Shown: in pieces, positions 17,436 to 27,885 of the stretch
Layout of the letters: each line of letters starts with the position of its first letter
How positions within the stretch are numbered: position 1 is the first letter of the stretch
The notes under the pieces: model-generated
What the model was told of the DNA's origin: nothing
The model's input: only the letters and a program-made list of their open reading frames with translations
The model's database searches: none
Translations under genes and position numbers: made by a program
NCBI GenBank assembly: GCA_024638885.1
Contig: JAHEJL010000010.1
Span: 1-64,000 of the forward strand
DNA: 64,000 nt
Origin: Coraliomargarita sp.
GTDB taxonomy: Bacteria; Verrucomicrobiota; Verrucomicrobiia; Opitutales; UBA953
Direction of reading: 5' to 3'

Positions 17436-18127
17436 GGGATCTTGAAGACCTTGACCCAATCCACCTGCAGGGGCTCCGGACCCATCTTCGGGTTCATGAA
17501 GTCCTTCAGGAGGCCGCCTTCCGGCAGCGACTGTCCGAACTCGATGTACATCGGGGCGGACGGGATCGGACGGGTCATCTTATGGACCTGGCGACCTTCG
17601 ACGTACCAGATATAGTTCTTGTCGGTCCACTGGAGGCCGTAGGTCAGGAACTTCTTGTAGGATTTGCCGCCGTCCATCGGGATGACGTTTTCCTTGGGCG
17701 AAAGACGGTGCGAGCCGGCTTCGTCGACGATGTCCAGGTCCGGCGAGATCTTGTCGGCTCCGGTGAAGCTGAAACGGAAGGAGGCGGAGGGGATCTTGGA
17801 CATGTCCTCGTTGCGGATGCCGTAGGTGACCCAGCCGCGTCCTTTGGTCTGAACCGCGCGGATGGAGGCTTCGAAATAGCCCTGGCCGTGGGTGAACTTC
17901 TTGGAAGAATTGACCCAGGCGCCGTTCCAGAAGCCGGGCTTGTCCTTGGGCGTGACCTCGATCTGGAGCTTGCCGTCGACGATGCGGGCGCCGCCGCTGG
18001 CGTTCCACTTCTTGGTGTCGAGCTCCTTGGCGTTGAAGTCGTCTTCCCAGACCGGCTTCAGGCCGTTGTTAGGAGCGGCGCCCAGCGAAAGGGCAGCCAG
18101 CAGGGAGAAAAGCGTAAGGGCTTTCAT
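17432..18127 (-). CDS. Secreted GH16-fold protein 2 of tandem cluster (no catalytic motif)
   Basis: A 231-aa protein with signal peptide (MKALTLFSLLAALSLGA). The fold is shown by PVWEDDFNAKELDTKKWNAS, QGYFEASIRAVQTKGRG, KKFLTYGLQWTDKNYIWYVE and VDWVKVFKIP. The aligned catalytic strand reads PSASFRFSFTG. A later stretch DLDIVDEAG looks superficially like E-x-D-x-x-E, but lies about 12 residues too far downstream and is not shared by proteins 3 to 5. It overlaps protein 3 by 4 nt. It and protein 1 share SPKEN and a WNxSGG start region, so they form a subgroup. Confidence 0.82.
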   Translation of the reverse strand: MKALTLFSLLAALSLGAAPNNGLKPVWEDDFNAKELDTKKWNASGGARIVDGKLQIEVTPKDKPGFWNGAWVNSSKKFTHGQGYFEASIRAVQTKGRGWVTYGIRNEDMSKIPSASFRFSFTGADKISPDLDIVDEAGSHRLSPKENVIPMDGGKSYKKFLTYGLQWTDKNYIWYVEGRQVHKMTRPIPSAPMYIEFGQSLPEGGLLKDFMNPKMGPEPLQVDWVKVFKIP

Positions 18128-18182
18128 AGAAGGGGGTAAAATCAGTGAAATCGGGGAGGGAAAAGAGGCAAGCCCTACCCTC

Positions 18183-18881
18183 TTATTGGTAGACCTTCAC
18201 CCAGTCCACGCGCATGGGCTCAGGCCCCATGTTGGGGTCCTTGAAGCTCTTCAGCAGGCCGGCTTCGGGGAGCCGGTTGTGGTCGAACGAGATGAACATC
18301 GGCTTGGGCGTGGCCGGGATGGTCGGGGAGATGCGGATCGTATACGCCAGGCGCCCATCGAGATACCAGCGGTAGTCGGCCGGCCCCCACTGGAAACCGA
18401 AACGGTGGAATTTCTTGCTGTAGGTATTATCCTTCGGCATCGGGTTCTCCTTGGGCGAGAGCGAACGGCCGCGCTCTTCGTTCACGATCCAAAGGCCCAC
18501 GCCGACCGAGTCGCCGCCACCGTTGGAAAAACCCATGCCGGCGGAAGGGGCGCGGCCGTCCTCGTTGCCGATGCCGAAGCCGCAACCGTGGCCGCCGGTC
18601 TGGACGAACATGATGGAGGCCTCGATGAAGCCGGCCTTGGAGCTGAACTTGCCGCGCGTATTCACGCTCGAGCCATGCCAGAACATCGGCTTCGAGCCCG
18701 GCGTGATCTCCAAGGAAAGCTGGCCGTCGACGATCTTCACGCCGCCGCTGACGTTCCACTTCTTCTTATCGAGCTCCTTGTCGTTGAACTCGTCGGACCA
18801 GACGAGCTTCAGGGAGGTCTCCGGGCCGGCCCAAAGGGTGCCGACACAGAGAAGCAGAGGCAAAAAGCGCAAGCAGTTCAC
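18183..18881 (-). CDS. Secreted GH16-fold protein 1 of tandem cluster (no catalytic motif)
   Basis: First gene of the tandem set in transcription order. No ATG fits; GTG at 18879-18881 gives VNCLRFLPLLLCVGTLWA as signal peptide and 232 aa, matching its sisters. A TTG at 18924-18926 would add 15 residues rich in Gly and Arg before the signal and is less likely. Markers are LVWSDEFNDKELDKKKWNVS, AGFIEASIMFVQTGGHG, KKFHRFGFQWGPADYRWYLD and VDWVKVYQ. The catalytic strand reads PSAGMGFSNGG, followed by GLWIVNEERG. A spacer of 55 nt separates it from protein 2. Confidence 0.78.
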   Translation of the reverse strand: MNCLRFLPLLLCVGTLWAGPETSLKLVWSDEFNDKELDKKKWNVSGGVKIVDGQLSLEITPGSKPMFWHGSSVNTRGKFSSKAGFIEASIMFVQTGGHGCGFGIGNEDGRAPSAGMGFSNGGGDSVGVGLWIVNEERGRSLSPKENPMPKDNTYSKKFHRFGFQWGPADYRWYLDGRLAYTIRISPTIPATPKPMFISFDHNRLPEAGLLKSFKDPNMGPEPMRVDWVKVYQ

Positions 18882-18901
18882 GGCGGGGGGATGCCTTGAA
18901 G

Positions 18902-18933
18902 AAAAACCCCCGCCCCTAGGGTGCAAGCCCTAG
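18902..18933 (-). terminator. Rho-independent terminator after the RsuA/RluB-type gene
   Basis: On the minus strand, ctagggcttgcaccctag forms a 6-bp stem with a 6-nt loop, followed by GGGCGGGG and TTTTT. It lies 15 nt past the pseudouridine synthase stop. Immediately after the stop is a second small hairpin, ggcc-TTTC-ggcc (18937-18948). It separates this gene from the GH16-like cluster. Confidence 0.5.
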
Positions 18934-18948
18934 ATGGGCCGAAAGGCC

Positions 18949-19653
18949 TCAGTTCTCGAAAATCGAGTCGATTTCCTTGCGGGAAAGCGGACGGCAGTCG
19001 CCCAAGGGCATCTTCCGGAGGACCAGCCCGCCGATCTGGAAGCGGCGCAGGGTCTTCACGTGGAAACCGAAGATCTCGAAGAGGCGACGGATCTCGCGCT
19101 TGCGCCCTTGGTCGAGGTGGACCTCGAGGTGGGCGGCGTTGTCCGGATGGCGGATGACCTTCTTGAAACGCAGGTGCTCCCCTTCCTCGACGGCGCCCTT
19201 GAGCAGGCGCGGCGTCAGGGTCGGGTCGTAGTCGCGGTTCAGGATGATCTCGTAGCGCTTGATGACGCCGCCCGAGGGGTGCATGACCTTGTTGGCGAGC
19301 TCGCCGTCGTTGGTCAGGATCAGCAGGCCTTCGGAATCCTTGTCGAGGCGGCCGACGCAGAAAAGGCGGAGCGAGCCATATTCCGGCGGCACCATGTCGA
19401 AGACGGTCTGGCCGCCGTGCGAATCGTCGTTGGTGCAGAGGTAGCCGCGCGGCTTGTTCATCATCAGCACCACCGTCCGGTTGAGCGGCTTGATGTGCTG
19501 GCCCTGGCAGATCACGGTATCGACGGACGGGTCCACGGGCTGCCCCGTGACCGCCAGCTTCCCGTTGATCATCACGGACCCCGAGGCGACCAGCCGCTCC
19601 GCCTCACGGCGGGAACAGACCCCCGCCTGGGCGAGGAACTTATGAATACGCAT
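18949..19653 (-). CDS. RsuA/RluB/RluE-family rRNA pseudouridine synthase
   Basis: Modifies a uridine in rRNA. The 234-aa protein has an N-terminal S4 domain (MRIHKFLAQAGVCSRREAER, GSVMINGKLA) and the catalytic block VGRLDKDSEGLLILTNDG with the catalytic Asp. KRYEIILNRDYD and QGRKREIRRLFEIFG follow, as in RluB/RsuA. The ATG at 19651-19653 is preferred over an upstream one at 19689, which adds residues before the S4 start. The gene is divergent from folD. Which rRNA position it modifies cannot be told from the sequence alone. Confidence 0.9.
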   Translation of the reverse strand: MRIHKFLAQAGVCSRREAERLVASGSVMINGKLAVTGQPVDPSVDTVICQGQHIKPLNRTVVLMMNKPRGYLCTNDDSHGGQTVFDMVPPEYGSLRLFCVGRLDKDSEGLLILTNDGELANKVMHPSGGVIKRYEIILNRDYDPTLTPRLLKGAVEEGEHLRFKKVIRHPDNAAHLEVHLDQGRKREIRRLFEIFGFHVKTLRRFQIGGLVLRKMPLGDCRPLSRKEIDSIFEN

Positions 19654-19776
19654 GGGTCCTTCGGAGGGCACGCCAATGGATTGAGGCATTTGGCCCCGCA
19701 GGGCGAGACAATCATCCGGCGAGACGCCGAAGGACTTTTCTCGCCCTCGGGGGCCGGACCGTCTTAGTCATCCCCC

Positions 19777-20649
19777 ATGCGCCTCATCGACGGAAACGCC
19801 ATCGCCCAACAGGTCCTCGCCGAAGTCAAGGAACGCGTGGCCAAGCTCGCCCCGGTCGTGCCCCACGTGGCCTTCGTCCGCGTCGGCGACGATCCCGCCT
19901 CGGTCTCCTACGTGACCAAGAAGCAGAAGACCGCGGCCGAGGTCGGCATGAAGGCCTCCCTCCAGCTCTTCCCCGAGACCGTCACCAAGGCCGAGCTCTT
20001 CGCCCACCTCGACGCCCTCAACGCGGACAAGTCGGTCCACGGCATCCTCATCCAGGCCCCGCTGCCGAAGCACCTGCCGGAGACCGAGGTCTTCAACCGC
20101 GTCTCGCCCGACAAGGACGTCGACGGCTTCGGCACCCAGAGCATCGGCCGCCTCGTCCAGGAGCTCCCCGGCGCCTTCGCGGCCTGCACGCCCGCCGGCG
20201 TCGTCGAACTCCTCCGCCGCTCGGGCGTCGAGACCGCCGGCAAGCATGCCGTCGTCGTCGGCCGCTCGCTCATCGTCGGCAAGCCGGCCGCCGCCCTCCT
20301 GCTCGCCAAGGGTTGCGACTGCACCGTCACCATCGCCCACTCCCGCACCAAGGACCTGCCCGCCATCGTGCGCCAGGCCGACATCGTGGTCGCCGCGATC
20401 GGCAAGCCCCGCTTCATCACCGCGGACATGGTCAAGCCCGGCGCGGTCGTCATCGACGTCGGCATCAACCGCGTGCCTGACGCGACCAAGAAGACCGGCT
20501 ACCGCATCGTCGGCGACGTCGACTTCGACGCCGTCTCCCCGCAGTGCGAGGCCATCACGCCCGTCCCCGGCGGCGTGGGCCCGATGACCGTCGCGATGCT
20601 CATGAAGAACACGCTCGACGCCTGCGAGCGCGCCCAAGCCCGTGGCTAA
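19777..20649 (+). CDS. folD: Bifunctional methylenetetrahydrofolate dehydrogenase/cyclohydrolase
   Basis: Interconverts 5,10-methylene-, methenyl- and 10-formyl-THF for one-carbon metabolism. The 290-aa protein has [20 protein letters not shown] (including the catalytic Lys of SYxxxKxK), [13 protein letters not shown] and the PDKDVDGF motif. [11 protein letters not shown] and [19 protein letters not shown] are the other signatures. It starts 123 nt from the divergent pseudouridine synthase, and its end overlaps the next gene by 8 nt. Confidence 0.96.
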   Translation: MRLIDGNAIAQQVLAEVKERVAKLAPVVPHVAFVRVGDDPASVSYVTKKQKTAAEVGMKASLQLFPETVTKAELFAHLDALNADKSVHGILIQAPLPKHLPETEVFNRVSPDKDVDGFGTQSIGRLVQELPGAFAACTPAGVVELLRRSGVETAGKHAVVVGRSLIVGKPAAALLLAKGCDCTVTIAHSRTKDLPAIVRQADIVVAAIGKPRFITADMVKPGAVVIDVGINRVPDATKKTGYRIVGDVDFDAVSPQCEAITPVPGGVGPMTVAMLMKNTLDACERAQARG

Positions 20650-21250
20650 CCCGCCCCCGATCCCGCCGCCCGCCGCGGGATATTGGTGGCGCACCTTCGC
20701 GTGCCTGGCGGACATCGTCCCCCTGCTCTTCCTCGGCTGGGCCCTCGCCGGCCTCCTCGCCGGCCCCGACGAACTGGCCGCGCGCCAGAAGGCCGACGCC
20801 TGGTCGCACCGCTTCGCCGACCAATACGCCAAGGCGATCACCTCCGGCAACCCGCGCGACCTCGACACGCTGAAGGCGATGACGACGAAGCTCCTCGCCA
20901 AGGACAACCCGGACCTCGAAGCCTTCTCGGTCTGGTACGCCTTCCAGGGCAACGTGAGCTTCGTGACGATGCTGCTCGCCCTCGCGCTGCAGGAATGGCT
21001 CCTCGCCGGCCGCACGCTCGGCAAACGCATCTTCAACCTGCGCACCATCGGCCTGCCCGAGACGGAGCCGCCCGGCTTCCTCGCCGCCCTGCTCCGCTCC
21101 GCCTGGAAGGCCGCGTTCTTCACGCTGCCGAACCCGTTCTTCATGCTGCTCGGCATCGTGAACTTCCACGTGCCGCTCTTCCGACGCGACAAGCGCGCGT
21201 GGCACGACCTCTGGACCCGCACGCAGGTCGTCGACGAACGCCAGGCCTGA
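20642..21250 (+). CDS. RDD-family membrane protein
   Basis: A 202-aa protein starting with GTG at 20642, overlapping folD by 8 nt. It carries the RDD-type signature: an N-terminal [14 protein letters not shown] membrane segment with the characteristic Asp, a [14 protein letters not shown] motif after the second membrane segment, and [17 protein letters not shown] at the C-terminus. Family members are small polytopic inner-membrane proteins of mostly unknown function, some with a role in Na+/H+ exchange. A cytosolic or periplasmic loop of about 70 residues separates TM1 and TM2. Confidence 0.82.
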   Translation: MANPPPIPPPAAGYWWRTFACLADIVPLLFLGWALAGLLAGPDELAARQKADAWSHRFADQYAKAITSGNPRDLDTLKAMTTKLLAKDNPDLEAFSVWYAFQGNVSFVTMLLALALQEWLLAGRTLGKRIFNLRTIGLPETEPPGFLAALLRSAWKAAFFTLPNPFFMLLGIVNFHVPLFRRDKRAWHDLWTRTQVVDERQA

Positions 21251-21256
21251 ACGACG

Positions 21257-22138
21257 ATGCGACGCGCCTGGCTCCTCCTGACCTTGGCGCTGTCGCTGAA
21301 CGGAGCCGACCTTCCGCTCCCGCCACTGACGACGGGCGCCCCGCAGCCCGGCAAGCGCGCGGCGGTCACGCCGCCCGAATATGCCGGCACGCAGGTCCGT
21401 CACCTGATCGCGCTGCCCGACGACTGGACGCCTGACTGGCAGGCCCGCGGCAGACGCTGGCCCGTCATCGCCGAATACACCGGCAACTTCTTCCCCGCGT
21501 CCGGTTCGACCGGCGAAGTCGAAGGCGCCGCCCTCGGCTACGGCGTGGCGCGCGGCAAGGCCATCTGGATCGTGCTGCCCTACGTCGCCAAGGACCATCG
21601 CAAGAACGAGATCACCTGGTGGGGCGACGTCGACGCCACCGTCGGCTACGCCAAGACGAACCTCCCCCGGATCTGCGCCGACTTCGGCGGCGACCCCAAG
21701 AAGGTCGTGCTCTGCGGCTTCTCCCGCGGCGCGGTCGGCGTCTCGTTCCTCGGCCTGCATGACGACGAAGTCGCCCGGCTCTGGTGCGGACTCTGGGCGC
21801 ACGACCACTTCGACGGCGAAAAGGAATGGAAAGGGTCCGACTGGGGCGCCCCGCTCGCCCAGTATCGGAGCGAAGCGACCGTGCGCCTGAAGCGCCTCGG
21901 CGGCCGGCCGCTGCTCGTCAGCGGGGCCCGCGAAGAGACGCGCAAGTTCCTCGGCCCCCTCGTCACCGAAGGCCTGACGTTCATGACCATCGACATGCTG
22001 GCGCTCTACGGGAGATTCCCGAACGAAAGCGCGAAGACCGCGCATACGGATCGCTGGCCGCTGCGAGAATGCCCCGCCACCACGCAGGCGCGGGAGTGGT
22101 TCGCCCGCATAACGGGAGAAAAGCAGGCCGGGAAATAG
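21257..22138 (+). CDS. Exported alpha/beta-hydrolase-like esterase
   Basis: A 293-aa protein with signal peptide (RRAWLLLTLALSLNGA). The nucleophile elbow is GFSRG in KKVVLCGFSRGAVGVS, fitting G-x-S-x-G. AEYTGNFFPASGSTGEVEGA and the domain layout resemble polyhydroxybutyrate depolymerase or feruloyl-esterase-type serine hydrolases, but the catalytic Asp and His cannot be assigned confidently (candidate His in KTAHTDRWP). It follows the RDD gene by 6 nt and precedes the cytochrome oxidase operon, with an intervening 280-nt spacer. Substrate unknown. Confidence 0.72.
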   Translation: MRRAWLLLTLALSLNGADLPLPPLTTGAPQPGKRAAVTPPEYAGTQVRHLIALPDDWTPDWQARGRRWPVIAEYTGNFFPASGSTGEVEGAALGYGVARGKAIWIVLPYVAKDHRKNEITWWGDVDATVGYAKTNLPRICADFGGDPKKVVLCGFSRGAVGVSFLGLHDDEVARLWCGLWAHDHFDGEKEWKGSDWGAPLAQYRSEATVRLKRLGGRPLLVSGAREETRKFLGPLVTEGLTFMTIDMLALYGRFPNESAKTAHTDRWPLRECPATTQAREWFARITGEKQAGK

Positions 22139-22146
22139 GCGCCGGC

Positions 22147-22184
22147 GAGGCGTCCGCGGAGGTTTCAGCGGACCTAATCGCCTC
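22147..22184 (+). terminator. Candidate terminator hairpin before the cbb3 operon
   Basis: Two nested stems (gaggcg/cgcctc, and gtccgc/gcggac inside) form a 38-nt hairpin starting 9 nt after the esterase-like stop, followed by the T-rich cgctatttctctta. It would end the folD-RDD-esterase transcript. The rest of the spacer (22185-22418) is noticeably AT-richer than its surroundings and presumably holds the cco promoter; I see no convincing FNR-box or -10/-35 there. Confidence 0.4.
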
Positions 22185-22418
22185 CGCTATTTCTCTTATC
22201 AGGGTGCTTCGGCGATTGTTGACCCATGAACCGATGAATGCTCCCGAGTCGCATCCATCGCATCAGAACGAAGCACTGCCTTCGCTTAGAATCATTTTAA
22301 GGGATTTGCTTAAGTGGGTCATTAGCGTCGAAAAGCAGCCGGGAAATTTCCACGGCAGGGACGCTGATTGAATGCGTCTGGCCGGAAGGTAATCTCAGGG
22401 CGTCGTCCCTTACGACAT

Positions 22419-22585
22419 ATGGCCGCCCTCGCTCTCACCGTGTTCTTCTCCGTCGTCCTGGCTTTGCTGGCCGCGTTGGCGTTCCTGTGGGACCAACGCA
22501 ACCGCGGCGAAGACGGCTACGACCGCGACTCGCTGCGACCGCTGGACGACGACGCGCCCACCCCGCCCACCCCCGACAAGCTTCC

Positions 22586-22589
<4 letters not shown>
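22419..22589 (+). CDS. ccoS: CcoS-like cbb3 oxidase assembly small membrane protein
   Basis: A 56-aa protein with one membrane helix (LALTVFFSVVLALLAALAFLW) and an acidic tail (QRNRGEDGYDRDSLRPLDDD), the size and layout of CcoS, which is needed for cofactor insertion into CcoN. The start at 22419 places the helix at the N-terminus; a longer reading at 22368 adds a basic leader. It is the first gene of the oxidase operon and its TGA overlaps the ccoNO ATG by 4 nt. Identification is by position and shape rather than a strong sequence signature. Confidence 0.65.
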
Positions 22590-24913
<2,324 letters not shown>

Positions 24914-24914
24914 C

Positions 24915-25073
24915 ATGTTCCGCCGCATCATCTGGGAAGACCTCCTCCGCGACCTGCAGACCGCCGGCCTGTTCCTCCTCGGCGTGGCCATCGTCCTGCT
25001 CGTCGCCCGCGTGCTGACGACCCCCAAGGACGAAGTCCGCCGACTGTCCGAACTCCCCCTCAACGACGAATAA
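24915..25073 (+). CDS. ccoQ: CcoQ-like small membrane protein
   Basis: A 52-aa protein between ccoNO and ccoP, starting MFRRIIWEDLLRDLQTAG one base after the ccoNO stop. It has a single helix (GLFLLGVAIVLLVARVL) and a charged tail ending SELPLNDE. Size, topology and location match CcoQ, the small non-catalytic subunit of cbb3 oxidase. There is no strong motif, so the call rests on context. The gene is below the length that routine gene finders flag. Confidence 0.7.
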   Translation: MFRRIIWEDLLRDLQTAGLFLLGVAIVLLVARVLTTPKDEVRRLSELPLNDE

Positions 25074-25081
25074 CCACGACC

Positions 25082-25675
25082 ATGACCGACGACCAGAACC
25101 GCGACGCGAAGCCCGTCATCATGCCGCACTCCTATGACGGCATCCAGGAATACGACCAGAGCCTGCCCAACTGGTGGCTCTTCACCTTGTTCGGCGCGAT
25201 CCTCTTCGCCTTCCTCTACTGGATGGCGTGCTTCGTGACCGAGGCCGCGGCCGATGACCGGGTGGCGCTGAACGCCGAACTGGACGCCCTCGAGGCGCGC
25301 CAGCTCGCCGCGCTCAAGACCCTCGACGACGCCACGCTCTGGAAGATGAGCCGCAACGCCAAGACCGTCGCCGAAGGCCAGGCCGTCTACGGCTCCCTCT
25401 GCTTCACGTGCCATGGCCCGACGCTCGCCGGGATGAAGGGGCTGGGCTTCCGCCTGAACGACGACCTCTGGGTGCACGGCAACACCCCGACGGCCATCTT
25501 CAACAACATCAGCGAAGGCATCGCCTACGAAGGCAAGCCGACCGGCATGGCTTCGCAGAAGGTCCTCGGCACGGGCCGCATCGCCGCCGTCACCGCCTAC
25601 CTCCTCTCCCTGCAGAAGGAAGGCGGCCTCAAGGCGATCCCGCGCAAGGATGAACCCTCCCAGCTGACCCCGTGA
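25082..25675 (+). CDS. ccoP: cbb3 oxidase subunit III, mono-haem CcoP
   Basis: A 197-aa membrane-anchored cytochrome c that delivers electrons to CcoNO. The N-terminus has HSYDGIQEYDQSLPNWW and one membrane helix (LFTLFGAILFAFLYWMACF), as in CcoP. Only one haem site is visible, C107-FT-C110-H111 in SLCFTCHGPTL, with a candidate Met ligand in PTGMAS. Most CcoP proteins (~300 aa) have two CxxCH motifs, so this is a short, single-haem form. The stop overlaps the GTG of ccoG by 4 nt (GTGA). Confidence 0.88.
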   Translation: MTDDQNRDAKPVIMPHSYDGIQEYDQSLPNWWLFTLFGAILFAFLYWMACFVTEAAADDRVALNAELDALEARQLAALKTLDDATLWKMSRNAKTVAEGQAVYGSLCFTCHGPTLAGMKGLGFRLNDDLWVHGNTPTAIFNNISEGIAYEGKPTGMASQKVLGTGRIAAVTAYLLSLQKEGGLKAIPRKDEPSQLTP

Positions 25676-27075
25676 GGCGACCCGACCCCATCCGCGAAAG
25701 CGTCACGACCATCGGTCGGGACGGCACCCGCCGCTTCCTGCAACCGGCGATCGTGTTCGGTTCGTGGTGGCAGGCCCGCCGGGCCGTCGCCTGGCTGCTC
25801 ATCGCGTTCTTCGCCGCGCTGCCCTGGATCGAGATCGAAGGCTTCCCCGCCGTCTTCCTCGACATCGAGCACCGCCGCTTCCACCTCCTGGGCACGACGC
25901 TCGGACTAGGCGACCTCTGGCTGCTGTTCTTCGTCATCACCGGCTGGGGCTTCCTGATCTATGCCACGACGGCGCTCCTCGGACGTATCTGGTGCGGGTG
26001 GACCTGCCCGCAGACGGTCTACCTCGAGCATGTGTTCCGGGTGCTGGACCGCCTCTTCGAAGGCGACCATGTCAGCCGCGCCAAGCTCGACGCGCTGCCC
26101 TGGAGCCATCCCGCCAAGCTGCTGCGCCGAGGCGGCCGCGCGCTCGCCTACCTGGTCTGCTGCTGGGCCGTCGCCCACATCTTCCTGGCCTACTTCATCT
26201 CCATCCCCGGCCTCTACCCGATGATCACCGACGCGCCCCTCGCCCACCCGGCGGCGTTCGTGGCGATGGCGGTGGCGACCGGCGTGCTGTTCTTCAACTT
26301 CTGGTGGTTCCGCGAACAGCTCTGCCTGATCATCTGCCCTTACGGCCGCCTGCAGTCGGCGCTGATCGACGACGACTCGGTCATCGTCGGCTATGACGAA
26401 AAACGCGGCGAGCCCCGCGGCAAGCCCGCCCCCGGCGTCAGCGCGGGCGACTGCGTCGACTGCCGCCGTTGCGTGCAGGTCTGCCCGACGGGCATCGACA
26501 TCCGCCAAGGCCTGCAGATGGAATGCATCGCCTGCACGGCCTGCGTCGACGCGTGCGACGACGTGATGACCAAGCTGAAGCGCCCCGTCGGGCTGGTCCG
26601 TTACGCCTCCTTGCGCGAACTCGACGGCGGCAAGACGCGCTTCCTCCGCCCCCGCACCATCCTCTACGCCGCGATGCTCGTCGTGGGCCTGATCGTCGCG
26701 ACCGTCTCGGTGCTGCGCGTCCAGCCGGCCGGCTTCAAGCTCAGCCGGCCGCCGCAGACGGAACTCTACGCGGTCAGCGCCGGCTCGGTCGCCAATGTCT
26801 TCCGCGCCAAGATCCAGAACAAGGACGAAGCCCCGCGCCGCTTCTTCATCTCGGCCGAAGCTTCCGGCACGAAGGTCACCGTGCTCAACCAGTCCGCCGG
26901 CATGGTCATCGCGCCGCAGGCCGAGATCACGCTGCCGTTGACGCTGCTGGTCGACCGCCAGGATTACCGCGGCGAATTCAACTTCACGCTCCGCCTCCGG
27001 AGCGAAGACGGGAAGATCTCCCTCCTGCAGAAGGCCCATTTCATCGGCCCCGACCCCCGCGACCTCAAGCGATGA
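25672..27075 (+). CDS. ccoG: CcoG/RdxA-type membrane ferredoxin, copper/assembly factor
   Basis: A 467-aa protein with GTG start at 25672. It has about five membrane helices, the CGWTCPQTVYLEH motif, then two [4Fe-4S] clusters in DCVDCRRCVQVCPTGID (from residue 261) and ECIACTACVDACDD, and a C-terminal Ig-like domain (PPQTELYAVSAGS to RDLKR). CcoG reduces Cu(II) to Cu(I) for delivery to CcoN. Its stop overlaps the start of the following small gene by 4 nt (ATGA). Confidence 0.95.
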   Translation: MRRPDPIRESVTTIGRDGTRRFLQPAIVFGSWWQARRAVAWLLIAFFAALPWIEIEGFPAVFLDIEHRRFHLLGTTLGLGDLWLLFFVITGWGFLIYATTALLGRIWCGWTCPQTVYLEHVFRVLDRLFEGDHVSRAKLDALPWSHPAKLLRRGGRALAYLVCCWAVAHIFLAYFISIPGLYPMITDAPLAHPAAFVAMAVATGVLFFNFWWFREQLCLIICPYGRLQSALIDDDSVIVGYDEKRGEPRGKPAPGVSAGDCVDCRRCVQVCPTGIDIRQGLQMECIACTACVDACDDVMTKLKRPVGLVRYASLRELDGGKTRFLRPRTILYAAMLVVGLIVATVSVLRVQPAGFKLSRPPQTELYAVSAGSVANVFRAKIQNKDEAPRRFFISAEASGTKVTVLNQSAGMVIAPQAEITLPLTLLVDRQDYRGEFNFTLRLRSEDGKISLLQKAHFIGPDPRDLKR

Positions 27076-27227
27076 ACCTGCTGCGCCGCCACCCCTGGAT
27101 CCCGCTCGCCGCCCTCTTCCTGGGGTTCGTGGCCGTCTGGGCCTGCTGGCTGCGCATCGCGCTCCGGAACGCCCCCGAAGCCGTGGCCCCCGTCAACCCT
27201 CCGCCCGCCCATGCTCCCGCTCGTTGA
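27072..27227 (+). CDS. Short FixH/CcoH-position membrane peptide
   Basis: A 51-aa protein with a single membrane helix (WIPLAALFLGFVAVWACWLR) and a Pro/Ala-rich tail (NAPEAVAPVNPPPAHAPAR). It sits where FixH/CcoH is usually found between ccoG and the TauE/SafE or ccoI genes, and its N-terminus recalls the FixH anchor. The ~100-aa periplasmic domain of FixH is missing, so it is a short form or an unrelated peptide. It overlaps ccoG (4 nt) and the next gene (17 nt). Confidence 0.6.
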   Translation: MNLLRRHPWIPLAALFLGFVAVWACWLRIALRNAPEAVAPVNPPPAHAPAR

Positions 27228-27885
27228 GACCGGCGCCGGCGCCTTCCTCGCCGGACTGGCGGTGTCGCCCCATTGCGGCGCGATGTGCGCCCCGCTCACC
27301 TGCGCGCTGGGTCCCTGGAAAGCGGCCGCCGACCAAAGGCTCGGCTTCACGACGGCTTATCACCTGACGCGCACGCTGGCCTACGCCGCCTGCGGCGCGC
27401 TGGCCGGCTTCCTCGGCGCGAAGTTCGGGCGATGGATGGCGCTCCCGCTGATGGATTTCCTGCCATGGGCGATGGTCGCCTTCCTCCTCGCCCTCGCGTT
27501 CGGGCTCGACCGTGGCCTCGCGGCGCCCGGCTTCCTGCGTCGACGCCACGCCGCGTGGATGCAGTTCACCCAAGGGCGGCCGCCCGCGTTCGCCGGCGCC
27601 TTGCTGGGAGCCCTGAGCCCCTTGCTCCCTTGCGGCCCCCTCCATGCCCTCTTCGGACTGGCCTTGCTGAGCGGCCACGCCCTCCGCGGGGCCGAGATCG
27701 GCCTCGGCTTCGCCTTGGGCACCATCCCGCTCCTGTGGGCCGCCCAGATGGGCTACCATCGCCTTTCCCTGCGCCTCGGCGAAGCCCGCAGCATCCGCCT
27801 CCGTCGCGGCCTCGCCGGCCTCGCCGCCCTGGCGCTCCTGACGAAGCTCCTCTGGTTCCATTCCCCGGGCAATGTCTGCCTCTGA
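27211..27885 (+). CDS. TauE/SafE-type (UreH-like) membrane protein in the cco operon
   Basis: A 224-aa polytopic inner-membrane protein with about six helices. The N-terminus carries VSPHCGAMCAPL, a Cys-containing motif shared by the sulfite-exporter-like/UreH family that often accompanies cbb3 assembly genes, and GALSPLLPCGPLHALF is a second family block. Cysteines near the membrane suggest copper or thiol chemistry. It overlaps the preceding small gene by 17 nt and the following ccoI by 14 nt, so it is part of the operon. Confidence 0.78.
   Translation: MLPLVETGAGAFLAGLAVSPHCGAMCAPLTCALGPWKAAADQRLGFTTAYHLTRTLAYAACGALAGFLGAKFGRWMALPLMDFLPWAMVAFLLALAFGLDRGLAAPGFLRRRHAAWMQFTQGRPPAFAGALLGALSPLLPCGPLHALFGLALLSGHALRGAEIGLGFALGTIPLLWAAQMGYHRLSLRLGEARSIRLRRGLAGLAALALLTKLLWFHSPGNVCL

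Noticed and set aside
17432..18127. DLDIVDE in GH16-like protein 2 as a catalytic E-x-D-x-x-E motif
   Set aside because: It begins with Asp, lies about 12 residues after the strand that aligns with the true motif, and is not shared by paralogs 3, 4 and 5.
22139..22418. FNR/ANR box (TTGAT-N4-ATCAA) upstream of the cbb3 operon
   Set aside because: The AT-rich spacer has TTGACC and TTAAG fragments but no symmetric FNR half-sites at the right spacing.
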